Assembly (NCBI GenBank): GCA_964016885.1
Contig: OZ024744.1
Span: 27,724,108 to 27,788,107, forward strand
Length of the DNA stretch: 64,000 nt
Direction of reading: 5' to 3'
From: Eledone cirrhosa
Lineage: Eukaryota > Mollusca > Cephalopoda > Octopoda > Eledonidae
The notes under the pieces are model-generated. The model was not told the origin of the DNA. It made no database searches and saw only the letters and a program-made list of their open reading frames with translations. A program made the position numbers and the translations under genes. The stretch's first letter is position 1, and each line of letters opens with the position of its first letter. Below are positions 36,505 through 48,965 of the stretch, one piece after another.

Positions 36505-39500
36505 TTGTTGTTGCTGTTATAACTGTTACTGTCATTGTTGTTGTTGTTGTCGCTGTTATCACTGTTATTTTCATTGTTGTTGTTGTCGCTGTTATCACTG
36601 TTATTGTCACTGTTGTTGTTGTTGTTGTCGCTGTTATCACTGTTATTGTCACTGTTGTTGTTGTTGTCGCTGTTATAAATGGTATTGTCACTGTTGTCGT
36701 TGTTGTCGATGTTATCACTGTTATTGTCACTGTTGTTGTTGTTGTTGTCTCTGTCATAACTGTTCTTTTCACTGTTGTTGTTGTTGCTGTTGTTGTTCTC
36801 GCTGTTATCACTGTTATTGTCACTGTTGTTGTCGCTGTTATCACTGTTATTGTCACTGTTGTTATTGTTGTTGTTGCTGTTATCACTGTTATTGTCACTG
36901 TTGTAGTTGTTGTCGCTGTTATAACTGTTATTGTCACTGTTGTTGTTGTTGCTGTCGCTGTTATCACTGTTATTGTCATTGTTGTTGTTGTTGTGGCTGT
37001 TATCACTGTTATTGTCATTGTTGTTGTCGCTGTTATCACTGTTATTTTCATTGTTGTTGTTGTTGTTCTCTCTGTTATCACTGTTATTGTCACTGTTATT
37101 GTCACTGTTGTTGTTGTTCTCGCTGTTATAATTGTTATTGTGACTGTTGTTGTTGTCGCTGTTATAACTGTTATTGTCATTGTTGTTGTTGTTCTCGCTG
37201 TTATCACTGTTATTGTTGTTGTCGCTGTTATAACTGTTATTGTCACTGTTGTTGTTGTCGCTGTTATAACTCTTATTGTCACTGTTGTTGTTGTTGTCGT
37301 CGTTGTTATCACTGTTATTGTCATTATTTTTGTTGTCGCTGTTATCACTGTTATTGTAATTGTTGGTGTTGTTGTCGCTGTTATCACTGTTATTGTCCCT
37401 GTTGTTGTTGTCGCTGTTATAAATGTTATTGTCACTATTGCTTTTGTTGTTGTCGCTCTTATCACTCTTATTGTCATTGCTGTTGTTGTTCTCGCTGCTA
37501 TCCCTGTTATTGTCATTGTTGTTGTTGTTGTACTCGCTGTTATCACTGTTATTGTCATTGTTGTTGTTGTGGTCGCTGTTATCACTGTTATTGTCACTGT
37601 TTTTGTTGTTGTCGCTATTATCACTGTTATTGTCACTGTTGTTTTTGTTGTTGTCGCTGTTATCACTGTTATTTTCATTGTTTTTGTGGTTGTTCTCGCA
37701 TTTATCACTGTTATTGTCAGTGTTGTTGTTGTTGTTCTCGCTGTTATCACTGTTGTCGTCACTGTTGTTGTTGTTGTTGTCGCTGTTATAACTGTTATTG
37801 TCGCTGTTATAACTGTTATTGTCATTGTTGTTGTTGTCACTGTTATCACTGTTATTGACACTGTTGTTGCTGTTGTTCTCGCTGTTATCACTGTTATTGT
37901 CACTGTTGTTGTTGTTGTTCTCGCTGTTACCACTGTTATTGTCAATGTTGTTGTTGTCGCTGTTATAACTGTTATTGTCACTGTTGTTGTTGTTGTCGCT
38001 GTTATAACTCTTATTGTCACTGTTGTTGTTGTAGTTGTCGTTGTTATCACTGTAATTGTCATTATTGTTATTGTCGTAGTTATCACTGTTATTGTCATTG
38101 TTGTTGTTGTTGTTGTCGTCGCTGTTATCACTTTTATTGTCACTGTTTTTGTTGTTGTCGCTTCTATAACTGTTATTTTCACTATTGCTGTTGTTGTCGC
38201 TATTATCACTCCTATTGTCATTGTTGTTGTTGTCGCTGTTATCACTGTTATTGTCACTGTTGTTGTTCTCGCTGTTATAACTGTTATTCTCACTGTTGTT
38301 GTTGTTCTCGCTGTTATCACTGGTATTGACACTGTTGTTGTTTTTATTGTCGCTGTTATAACTGTTATTGTCACTGTTGTTATTGTTGTTGTCGCTGTTA
38401 TAACTGTTTTTGTTACTGTTGTTGTTGTTGTTCTCGCTGTTATCACTGTTATTGTCACTGTTGTTGTTCTTCTCGCTGTTATCACTGTTATTGTCATTGT
38501 TGTTGTTGTTGTGTTCGCTGTTATAACTGTTATTGTCATTGTTGTTGTTGTTGTCGCTGTTATCACTGTTATTGTCACTGTTGTTGTTGTCGCTGGTATA
38601 ACTGTTATTGTCACTGTTGTTTTTGTTGTTTGCGCTGTTATCACTGTTATTGTCACTGTTGTTGTTGTCGCTGTTATAACTGTTATTGTCATTGTTGTTG
38701 TTGTTGTCACTGTTATCACTGTTATTGTCACCGTTGTTGTTGTTCTCGCTGTTATCACTGTTATTGTCCTTGTTGTTGTCGCTGTTATCACTGTTATTGT
38801 CACTGTTGCTGTTGTTGTCGCTGTTATCTCTGTTATTGTCATTGTTGTTGTCGCTGTTATAACTGTTATTGTCATTGTTGTTGTTGTTGATGCTGTTATA
38901 ACTGTTACTGTCATTGTTGTTGTTGTCGCTGTTATCACTGTTATTTTCACTGTTGTTGTTGTTGTTGTCGCTGTTATCACTGTTATTGTCACTGTTGTTG
39001 TTGTTGTCACTGTTATAAATGTTATAGTCACTGTTGTCGTTGTTGTCGCTATTATCACTGTTATTGTCACTGTTGTTGTTGTTGTTGTTGTCGCTGTCAT
39101 AACTGTTCTTTTCACTGTTGTTGTTGTTGTTGTTGTTGTCGCTGTTATAACTGTTATTGTCACTGTTGTTGTCGCTGTTATAACTCTTATTGTCACTGTT
39201 GTTGTTGTCGCTGTTATCACTGTTATTGTCACAGTTGTTGTTGTCGCTGTTATCATTGTTATTGTCATTGTCGTTGTTGTCGCGTTTATAACTGTTATTG
39301 TCATTATTGTTGTTGTTGTCGCTGTTATAACTGTTATTGTCACTGTTGTTGTTGTTGCTGTCGGTGTTATAACTGTTATTGTCACTGTTGTTATTGTTGT
39401 TGTCGCTGTTATAACTGTTATTGTCACTGTTGTTGTTGTTGTTGTTCTCGCTGTTATCACTGTTATTGTCATTGTTGTTCTTGTCGCTGTTATCACTGTT

Positions 39501-41060
39501 ATTGTCACTGTTGTTGTTGTTCTCGCTGTTATCACTGTTATTGTCACTGTTATTGTTCTTCTCGCTGTTATCACTGTTATTGTCATTGTTGTTGTTGTTG
39601 TGTTCGCTGTTATAACTGTTATTGTCATTGTTGTTCTTGTTGTTGTCGCTGTTATCACTGTTATTGTCACTGTTGTTGTCGCTGGTATAACTGTTATTGT
39701 CACTGTTGTTTTTGTTGTTGTCGCTGTTATCACTGTTATTGTCACTGTTGTTGTTGTCGCTGTTATAACTGTTATTGTCACTGTTGTTGTTGTTGTCACT
39801 GTTATCACTGTTATTGTCACTGTTGTTGTTCTCGCTGTTATCACTGTTATTGTCATTGTTGTTGTTGTCGCTGTTATCACTGTTATTGTCACTGTTGCTG
39901 TTGTTGTCGCTGTTATCTCTGTTATTCTCATTTTTGTTGTCGCTGTTATAACTGTTATTGTCATTGTTGTTGTTGTTGTTGCTGTTATAACTGTTTCTGT
40001 CATTGTTGTTGTTGTTGCCGCTGTAATCACTGTTATTTTCATTGTTGTTGTCGATGTTATCACTGTTATTGTCACTGTTGTTGTTGTTGTTGTCGATTTT
40101 ATCACTGTTTTTGTCACTGTTGTTGTTGTTGTTGTTGCTGTCATAACTGTTCTTTTCACTGTTGTTGTTGTTGTTGTTGTCCCTGTTATAACTGTTATTG
40201 TCACTGTTGTTGTCGCTGTTATAACTCTTATTGTCACTGTTGTTGTTGTTGTCGCTGTTATCACTGTTATTGTCACAGTTGTTGTTGTCGCTGTTATAAC
40301 TGTTATTGTCACTGTTGTTGTTGTTGCTGTCGGTGTTATAACTGTTATTAGTTACTGTTGTTGTTGTTGTTGTTCTCGCTGTTACCACTGTTATTGTCAA
40401 TGTTGTTGTTGTTGTCGCTGTTATAACTGTTATTGTCACTGTTGTTGTTGTTGTTGTCGCTGTTATAAATCTTATTGTCACTGTTGTTGTTGTTGTTGTT
40501 GTCGTTGTTATCACTGTTATTGTCATTATTGTTATTGTCGCTGTTATCACTGTTATTGTCATTGTTGTTGTTGTTGTTGTTGTTGTCGCTGTTATCACTG
40601 TTATTGTCACTGTTGTTGTTGTTGTCGCTTCTATAACTGTTATTGTCACTATTGCTGTTGTTGTTGTCGCTGTTATCACTCTTATTGTCATTGTTGTTGT
40701 CGCTGTTATCACTGTTATTGTCACTGTTGTTGTTCTCGCTGTTATAACTGTTATTCTCACTGCTGTTGTTCTGGCTGTTATCACTGGTATTGACACTGTT
40801 GTTGTTTTTATTGTCGCTGTTAGAACTGTTATTGTCACTGTTGTTATTGTTGTTGTCGCTGTTATAACTGTTATTGTCACTGTTGTTGTTGTTGTTCTCG
40901 CTGTTATCACTGTTATTGTCATTGTTGTTGTTGTCGCTGTTATCACTGTTATTGTCATTGTTGTTGTCGCTGTAATCATTGTTATTGTCACTGTTGTTGT
41001 TGTTCTCGCTGTTATCACTGTTATTGTCACTGTTGTTGTTGTTCCCGCTGTTATCACTTA

Positions 41061-42522
41061 TTGTCATTGTTGTTGTCGCTGTTATCACTGTTATTGTCAC
41101 TGTTGCTCTTGTTGTCGCTGTTATCTCTGTTATTGTCATTGTTGTTGTTGCTGTTATAACTGTTACTGTCACTGTTGTTGTTGTTCACGCTGTTATAACT
41201 GTTATTGTCACTGTTGTTGTTGTTGCTGTCGCTGTTATCACTGTTATTGTCATTGTTGCTGTTGTACTCGCTGTTATCACTGTTATTGTTGTTGTTGTAG
41301 TGGCTGTTATCACTGTTATTGTCACTGTTGTTGTCGCTGTTATCACTGTTATTTTCATTGTTGTTGTTGTTGTTCTCTCTGTTATCACTGTTATTGTCAC
41401 TGTTATTGTCACTGTTGTTGTTGTTCTCGCTGTTATAACTGTTATTGTGACTGTTGTTGTTGTTTATGTTATAACTGTTATTGTCATTGTTGTTGTTGTT
41501 GTCGCTGTTATCACTGTTATTAACACTGTTGTTGTTGTTGTTCTCGCTGTTATCACTGTTATTGTCACTGTTGTTGTTGCTGTTGTCGCTGTCATAACTC
41601 TTATTGTCACTGTTGTTGTTGTCGTTGTTATCACTGTTATTGTCATTATTGTTATTGTCGCTGTTATCAATGTTATTGTCATTGTTGTTGTTATTGTTGT
41701 TCTCGCTGTTATCACTGGTATTGACACTGTTGTTGTTGTTGTCGCTGTTATAACTGTTATTGTCTCTGTTGATGTTGTTGTTGTCGCTGTTATCACTGTT
41801 ATTGTCATTGTTGTTGTTGTTGTCGCTGTTATCACTGTTATTGTCCCTGTTGTTGTTGTCGCTGCTATAACTGTTATTGTCACTATTGCTTTTGTTGTTG
41901 TCGCTCTTATCACTCTTATTGTAATTGTTGTTGTTGTTCTCGCTGCTATCCCTGTTATTGTCATTGTTGTTGTTGTTGTACTCGCTGTTATCACTGTTAT
42001 TGTCATTGTTGTTGTTGTTGTCGCTGTTATCACTGTTATTGTCACTGTTGTTTTTGTTGTTGTCGCTGTTATCACTGTTATTTTCATTGTTTTTGTTGTT
42101 GTTCTCGCATTTATCACTGTTATTGTCAGTGTTGTTGTTCTTGTTCTCGCTGTTATCACTGTCGTCGTCACTGTTGTTGTTGTTGTCGCTGTTATAACTG
42201 TTATTGTGACTGTTGTTGTTGTTGTTGTCGCTGTTATAACTGTTATTGTCATTGTTGTTGTTGTCGCTGTTATCACTGTTATTGACACTGTTGTTGCTTT
42301 TGTTCTCGCTGTTATCACTGTTATTGTCACTGTTGTTGTTGTTCTCGCTGTTACCAATGTTATTGTCAATGTTGTTGTTGTTGTCGCTGTTATAACTGTT
42401 ATTGTCACTGTTGTTGTTGTTGTCGCTGTTATAACTGTTATTGTCACTGTTGTTGTTGTTGTTGTCGTTGTTATCACTGTTATTGTCATTATTGTTATTG
42501 TCGCTGTTATCACTGTTATTGT

Positions 42523-42562
<40 letters not shown>

Positions 42563-42789
42563 ATCGCTGTTATCACTGTTATTGTCACTGTTGTTGTTGT
42601 TGTCGCTTCTATAACTGTTATTGTCACTATTGCTGTTGTTGTTGTCGCTGTTATCACTGTTATTGTCACTGTTGTTGTTCTCGCTGTTATAACTGTTATT
42701 CTCACTGTTGTTGTTCTCGCTGTTATCAATGGTATTGACACTGTTGTTGTTTTTATTGTCGCTGTTAGAACTGTTATTGTCACTGTTGT
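41061..42789 (+). repeat. Higher-order repeat block after X2
   Basis: The array continues with GTTCACGCTG (41192), GTGGCTG, CTCTCTG, ATTAACACTG, GTCTCTGTTGATG, GCTGCTATCCCTG (near 41940), GCATTTATC (42107) and ATCACTGTCGTCGTC. It contains the longest GTT run in the window (42527). It is order-conserved with other copies and holds no gene. Confidence 0.78.
42527..42562 (+). repeat. (GTT)12 microsatellite run, longest in window
   Basis: Twelve perfect GTT triplets sit between GTCATT and ATCGCTG; most monomers have two to five. Homologous positions in other higher-order copies have four to eight. It is a likely slippage hotspot. Confidence 0.93.
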
Positions 42790-44403
42790 TATTGTTGTTG
42801 TCGCTGTTATAACTGTTATTGTCACTGTTGTTGTTGTTGTTGTTGTCGCTGTTATCACTGTTATTGTCATTGTTGTTGTTGTCGCTGTTATCACTGTTAT
42901 TGTCATTGTTGTTGTTGTCGCTGTTATCACTGTTATTGTCACTGTTGTTGTTGTTCTCGCTGTTATCACTGTTATTGTCACTGTTGTTGTTCTTCTCGCT
43001 GTTATCACTGTTATTGTCATTGTTGTTGTTGTTGTGTTCGCTGTTATATCTGTTATTGTCATTGTTGTTGTTGTTGTTGTTGTCGCTGTTATCACTGTTA
43101 TTGTCACTGTTGTTGTTGTCGCTGGTATAACTGTTATTGTCACTGTTGTTTTTGTTGTTGTCGCTGTTATCACTGTTATTGTCAATGTTGTTGTTGTCGC
43201 TGTTATAACTGTTATTGTCACTGTTGTTGTTGTCACTGTTATCACTCTTATTGTCACTGTTGTTGTTGTTCTCGCTGTTATCACTGTTATTGTCACTGTT
43301 GCTGTTGTTGTCGCTGTTATCTCTGTTATTGTCATTGTTGTTGTCGCTGTCATAACTGTTATTGTCATTGTTGTTGTTGTTGTTGCTGTTATAACTGTTA
43401 CTGTCATTGTTGTAGTTGTTGTCGCTGTTATCACTGTTATTATCATTGTTGTTGTTGTCGCTGTTATCACTGTTATTGTCACTGTTGTTGTTGTTGTCGC
43501 TGTTATCACTGTTATTGTCACTGTTGTTGTTGTTGTCACTGTTATAAATGTTATTGTCACTGTTGTCGTTGTTGTCGCTGTTATCACTCTTATTGTCACT
43601 GTTGTTGTTGTTGTCGCTGTCATAACTGTTCTTTTCACTGTTGTTGTTGTTGTTGTTGTTGTTATCGCTGTTATCACTGTTATTGTCACTGCTGTTGTCG
43701 CTGTTATCACTGTTATTGTCACTGTTGTTATTGTTGTTGTTGCTGTTATCACTGTTATTGTCACTGTTGTAGTTGTTGTCGCTGTTATAACTGTTATTGT
43801 CACTGTTGTTGTTGATGCTGTCGCTGTTATCACTGTTATTGTCATTGTTGTTGTTGTTGTGGCTGTTATCACTGTTATTGTCACTGTTGTTGTCGCTGTT
43901 ATCACTGTTATTTTCATTGTTGTTGTTGTTGTTCTCTCTGTTATCACTGTTATTGTCACTGTTATTGTCACTGTTGTTGTTGTTGTTCTTGCTGTTATAA
44001 TTGTTATTGTGACTATTGTTGTTGTCGCTGTTATAACTGTTATTGTCATTGTTGTTGTTGTTGTCGCTGTTATCACTGTTATTAACACTGTTGTTGTTGT
44101 TGTTCACGCTGTTATCACTGTTATTTTCACTGTTGTTGTTGTTGTCGCTGTTATAACTGTTATTGTCACTGTTGTTGTTGCTGTTGTCGCTGTCATAACT
44201 CTTATTGTCACTGTTGTTGTTGTTGTTGTCGTTGTTATCACTGTTATTGTCATTATTGTTGTTCTCGCTGTTATCACTGGTATTGACACAGTTGTTGTTG
44301 TTGTTGTCGCTGTTATAACTGTTATTGTCTCTGTTGTTGTTGTCGCTGTTATAACTGTTATTGTCACTGTTGTTGTTGTCGCTGTTATAACTCTTATTGT
44401 CAC
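42790..44403 (+). repeat. About 1.6-kb segment, copy 1 of a 2.53-kb offset duplication
   Basis: This matches 45361-46935 at an offset of 2,574 bases initially, then about 2,532-2,535 after a 39-base difference. Shared unusual monomers include GCTGTTATATCTG, GTCAATGTTG, GTTATTATCATTG, GTTGATGCTGTCGCTG, GTTCTTGCTG and GTTCACGCTG. The pair flanks the 447-base duplication, which lies between the copies. Confidence 0.86.
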
Positions 44404-44850
44404 TGTTGTTGCTGTTGTTCTCGCTGTTATCACTGTTATTGTCACTGTTGTTGTTGTTGTTCTCGCTGTTACCACTGTTATTGTCAATGTTGTGGTTGTT
44501 GTCGCTGTTATAACTGTTATTGTCACTGTTGTTGTTGTTGTCGCTGTTATAACTCTTATTGTCACTGTTGTTGTTGTTGTTGTTGTTATCACTGTAATTG
44601 TCATTATTGTTATTGTCGCTGTTATCACTGTTATTGTCATTGTTGTTGTTGTTGTCGTCGCTGTTATCACTTTTATTGTCACTGTTTTTGTTGTTGTCGC
44701 TTCTATAACTGTTATTTTCACTATTGCTGTTGTTGTCGCTGTTATCACTCCTATTGTCATTGTTGTTGTCGCTGTTATAACTGTTATTGTCGCTGTTATA
44801 ACTGTTATTGTCATTGTTGTTGTTGTCACTGTTATCACTGTTATTGACAC
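44404..44850 (+). repeat. 447-bp offset tandem duplication, copy 1
   Basis: Starting at GCTGTTGTTCTCGCTG (44411/44858), about 380 bases recur 447 bases downstream. Shared markers are TTACCACTG, TGTGGTTGTTG (44491/44938), GCTTCTATAACTG and ATCACTCCTATTG. The remaining 66 bases, with two GCTGTTATAACTG cores joined without a GTT spacer, link the copies. Confidence 0.9.
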
Positions 44851-45231
44851 TGTTGTTGCTGTTGTTCTCGCTGTTATCACTGTTATTGTCACTGTTGTTG
44901 TTGTTGTTCTCGCTGTTACCACTGTTATTGTCAATGTTGTGGTTGTTGTCGCTGTTATAACTGTTATTGTCACTGTTGTTGTTGTTGTCGCTGTTATAAC
45001 TCTTATTGTCACTGTTGTTGTTGTTGTTGTTGTTATCACTGTAATTGTCATTATTGTTATTGTCGCTGTTATCACTGTTATTGTCATTGTTGTTGTTGTT
45101 GTCGTCGCTGTTATCACTTTTATTGTCACTGTTTTTGTTGTTGTCGCTTCTATAACTGTTATTTTCACTATTGCTGTTGTTGTCGCTGTTATCACTCCTA
45201 TTGTCATTGTTGTTGTCGCTGTTATCACTGT
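44851..45231 (+). repeat. 447-bp offset tandem duplication, copy 2
   Basis: This is the second copy, ending after ATCACTCCTATTGTCATTG, where it continues with GTTATCACTG rather than the GTTATAACTG of copy 1. Related segments occur at 47390-47760 and 48500-48880. Confidence 0.9.
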
Positions 45232-45360
45232 TATTGTCACTGTTGTTGTTCTCGCTGTTATAACTGTTATTCTCACTGTTGTTGTTGTTCTCGCTGTTAT
45301 CACTGGTATTGACACTGTTGTTGTTTTTATTGTCACTGTTATAACTGTTATTGTCACTGT

Positions 45361-46935
45361 TGTTATTGTTGTTGTCGCTGTTATAACTGTTATTGTCACT
45401 GTTGTTGTTGATGTTCTCGCTGTTATCACTGTTATTGTCATTGTTGTTGTTGTCGCTGTTATCACTGTTATTGTCACTGTTGTTGTTGTTCTCGCTGTTA
45501 TCACTGTTATTGTCACTGTTGTTGTTCTTCTCGCTGTTATCACTGTTATTGTCATTGTTGTTGTTGTTTTGTTCGCTGTTATATCTGTTATTGTCATTGT
45601 TGTTGTTGTTGTTGTTGTTGTCGCTGTTATCACTGTTATTGTCACTGTTGTTGTTTTCGCTGGTATAACTGTTATTGTAAATGTTGTTTTTGTTGTTGTC
45701 GCTGTTATCACTGTTATTGTCAATGTTGTTGTTGTCGCTGTTATAACTGTTATTGTCACTGTTGTTGTTGTCACTGTTATCACTCTTATTGTCACTGTTG
45801 TTGTTGTTCTCGCTGTTATCACTGTTATTGTCACTGTTGCTGTTGTTGTCGCTGTTATCTCTGTTATTGTCATTGTTGTTGTCGCTGTCATAACTGTTAT
45901 TGTCATTGTTGTTGTTGTTGTTGCTGTTATAACTGTTACTGTCATTGTTGTAGTTGTTGTCGCTGTTATCACTGTTATTATCATTGTTGTTGTTGTCGCT
46001 GTTATCACTGTTATTGTCACTGTTGTTGTTGTTGTCGCTGTTATCACTGTTATTGTCACTGTTGTTGTTGTTGTCACTGTTATAAATGTTATTGTCACTG
46101 TTGTCGTTGTTGTCGCTGTTATCACTCTTATTGTCACTGTTGTTGTTGTTGTCGCTGTCATAACTGTTCTTTTCACTGTTGTTGTTGTTGTTGTTGTTAT
46201 CGCTGTTATCACTGTTATTGTCACTGTTGTTGTCGCTGTTATCACTGTTATTGTCACTGTTGTTATTGTTGTTGTTGCTGTTATCACTGTTATTGTCACT
46301 GTTGTAGTTGTTGTCGCTGTTATAACTGTTATTGTCACTGTTGTTGTTGATGCTGTCGCTGTTATCACTGTTATTGTCATTGTTGTTGTTGTTGTGGCTG
46401 TTATCACTGTTATTGTCACTGTTGTTGTCGCTGTTATCACTGTTATTTTCATTGTTGTTGTTGTTGTTCTCTCTGTTATCACTGTTATTGTCACTGTTAT
46501 TGTCACTGTTGTTGTTGTTCTTGCTGTTATAATTGTTATTGTGACTGTTGTTGTTGTCGCTGTTATAACTGTTATTGTCATTGTTGTTGTTGTTGTTGTC
46601 GCTGTTATCACTGTTATTAATACTGTTGTTGTTGTTGTTCACGCTGTTATCACTGTTATTGTCACTGTTGTTGTTGTTGTCGCTGTTATAACTGTTATTG
46701 TCACTGTTGTTGTTGCTGTTGTCGCTGTCATAACTCTTATTGTCACTGTTGTTGTTGTTGTTGTCGTTGTTATCACTGTTATTGTCATTATTGTTGTTCT
46801 CGCTGTTATCACTGGTATTGACACAGTTGTTGTTGTTGTTGTCGCTGTTATAACTGTTATTGTCTCTGTTGTTGTTGTCGCTGTTATAACTGTTATTGTC
46901 ACTGTTGTTGTTGTCGCTGTTATAACTCTTATTGT
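45361..46935 (+). repeat. About 1.6-kb segment, copy 2 of the 2.53-kb offset duplication
   Basis: This is the second copy of 42790-44403. Differences include one missing 39-base monomer near 45430, GTTTTGTTCGCTG for GTTGTGTTCGCTG near 45570, GTTTTCGCTGG for GTTGTCGCTGG near 45656, and GTAAATG for GTCACTG near 45678. Both copies end in the same GACACAGTTG and GTCTCTGTTG monomers. Confidence 0.86.
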
Positions 46936-47854
46936 CACTGTTGTTGTTGTCGCAGTTATCACTGTTATTGTCATTGTTGTTGTTGTTGTCGCTGTTATCA
47001 CTGTTATTGTCCCTGTTGTTGTTGTCGCTGTTATAAATGTTATTGTCACTATTGCTTTTGTTGTTGTCGCTCTTATCACTCTTATTGTCATTGCTGTTGT
47101 TGTTCTAGCTGCTATCCCTGTTATTGTCATTGTTGTTGTTGTTGTACTCGCTGTTATCACTGTTATTGTCATTGTTGTTGTTGTTGTCGCTGTTATCACT
47201 GTTATTGTCACTGTTTTTGTTGTTGTCGCTATTATCACTGTTATAGTCACTGTTGTTTTTGTTGTTGTCGCTGTTATCACTGTTGTCGTCACTGTTGTTG
47301 TTGTTGTCGCTGTTATAACTGTTATTGTCGCTGTTATAACTGTTATTGTCATTGTTGTTGTTGTCACTGTTATCACTGTTATTGACACTGTTGTTGCTGT
47401 TGTTCTCGCTGTTATCACTGTTATTGTCACTGTTGTTGTTGTTGTTCTCGCTGTTACCACTGTTATTGTCAATGTTGTGGTTGTTGTCGCTGTTATAACT
47501 GTTATTGTCACTGTTGTTGTTGTTGTCGCTGTTATAACTCTTATTGTCACTGTTGTTGTTGTTGTCGTTGTTATCACTGTAATTGTCATTATTGTTATTG
47601 TCGCTGTTATCACTGTTATTGTCATTGTTGTTGTTGTTGTCGTCGCTGTTATCACTTTTATTGTCACTGTTTTTGTTGTTGTCGCTTCTATAACTGTTAT
47701 TTTCACTATTGCTGTTGTTGTCGCTGTTATCACTCCTATTGTCATTGTTGTTGTCGCTGTTATCACTGTTATTGTCACTGTTGTTGTTCTCGCTGTTATA
47801 ACTGTTATTCTCACTGTTGTTGTTGTTCTCGCTGTTATCACTGGTATTGTCACT
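46672..47854 (+). repeat. About 1.15-kb tandem duplication, copy 1
   Basis: Ordered markers GCTGTTGTCGCTGTCATAAC (46715/47903), GTTCTAGCTGCTATCC (47103/48264) and ATCACTCCTATTG (47730/48849) recur downstream with an offset falling from 1,188 to 1,161 to 1,119. The second copy has therefore lost one or two monomers at two points. The TAGCTGCTATCC spelling (CTCGCTG to CTAGCTG) appears only in this pair as far as I saw. Confidence 0.85.
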
Positions 47855-48965
47855 GTTGTTGTTGTTGTCGCTGTTATAACTGTTATTGTCACTGTTGTTG
47901 TTGCTGTTGTCGCTGTCATAACTCTTATTGTCACTGTTGTTGTTGTTGTTGTCGTTGTTATCACTGTTATTGTCATTATTGTTGTTCTCGCTGTTATCAC
48001 TGGTATTGACACAGTTGTTGTTGTTGTCGCTGTTGTTGTTGTCGCTGTTATAACTGTTATTGTCACTGTTGTTGTTGTCGCTGTTATAACTCTTATTGTC
48101 ACTGTTGTTGTCGCTGTTATCACTGTTATTGTCATTGTTGTTGTTGTTGTCGCTGTTATCACTGTTATTGTCCCTGTTGTTGTTGTCGCTGTTATAAATG
48201 TTATTGTCACTATTGCTTTTGTTGTTGTCGCTCTTATCACTCTTATTGTCATTGCTGTTGTTGTTCTAGCTGCTATCCCTGTTATTGTCATTGTTGTTGT
48301 TGTTGTACTCGCTGTTATCACTGTTATTGTCATTGTTGTTGTTGTTGTCGCTGTTATCACTGTTATTGTCACTGTTTTTGTTGTTGTCGCTATTATCATT
48401 GTTATAGTCACTGTTGTTGTTGTTGTCGCTGTTATAACTGTTATTGTCGCTGTTATAACTGTTATTGTCATTGTTGTTGTTGTCGCTGTTATCACTGTTA
48501 TTGGCACTGTTGTTGCTGTTGTTCTCGCTGTTATCACTGTTATTGTCACTGTTGTTGTTGTTGTTCTCGCTGTTACCACTGTTATTGTCAATGTTGTGGT
48601 TGTTGTCGCATTTATAACTGTTATTGTCACTGTTGCTGTTGTTGTCGCTGTTATAACTCTTATTGTCACTGTTGTTGTTGTTGTCGTTGTTATCACTGTA
48701 ATTGTCATTATTGTTATTGTCGCTGTTATCACTGTTATTGTCATTGTTGTTGTTGTTGTCGTCGCTGTTATCACTTTTATTGTCACTGTTTTTGTTGTTG
48801 TCGCTTCTATAACTGTTATTTTCACTATTGCTGATGTTGTCGCTGTTATCACTCCTATTGTCATTGTTGTTGTCGCTGTTATCACTGTTATTGTCACTGT
48901 TGTTGTTCTCGCTGTTATAACTGTTATTCTCACTGTTGTTGTTGTTCTCGCTGTTATCACTGGTA
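47855..48965 (+). repeat. About 1.15-kb tandem duplication, copy 2
   Basis: This is the second copy, with shortened sub-segments and its own variants (GCTGATGTTG near 48830, GTTATTGGCACTG near 48500). It ends at GGTATTGACACTG, where copy 1 has GGTATTGTCACTG. Confidence 0.85.

Larger units (their letters stand above)
30349..41060 (+). repeat. Large segmental block X2, homologous to 8374-17680
   Basis: The same ordered markers as block X1 occur here, ending in the same rare TTCCCGCTGTTATCACTTATTG deletion monomer. X2 is longer mainly because of an extra 1.22-kb tandem duplication (34333-36504). Homopolymer and GTT-run lengths differ between the blocks. Two long antisense open frames cover almost the same bases here (32955-40793 + and 32958-41057 -), a sign that neither reflects coding. 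Confidence 0.82.

Noticed and set aside
32955..41057. Paired antisense frames 32955-40793 (+) and 32958-41057 (-) as overlapping genes
   Set aside because: Their ends coincide because the same phase-breaking monomers terminate both. This is repeat geometry, not gene organisation.
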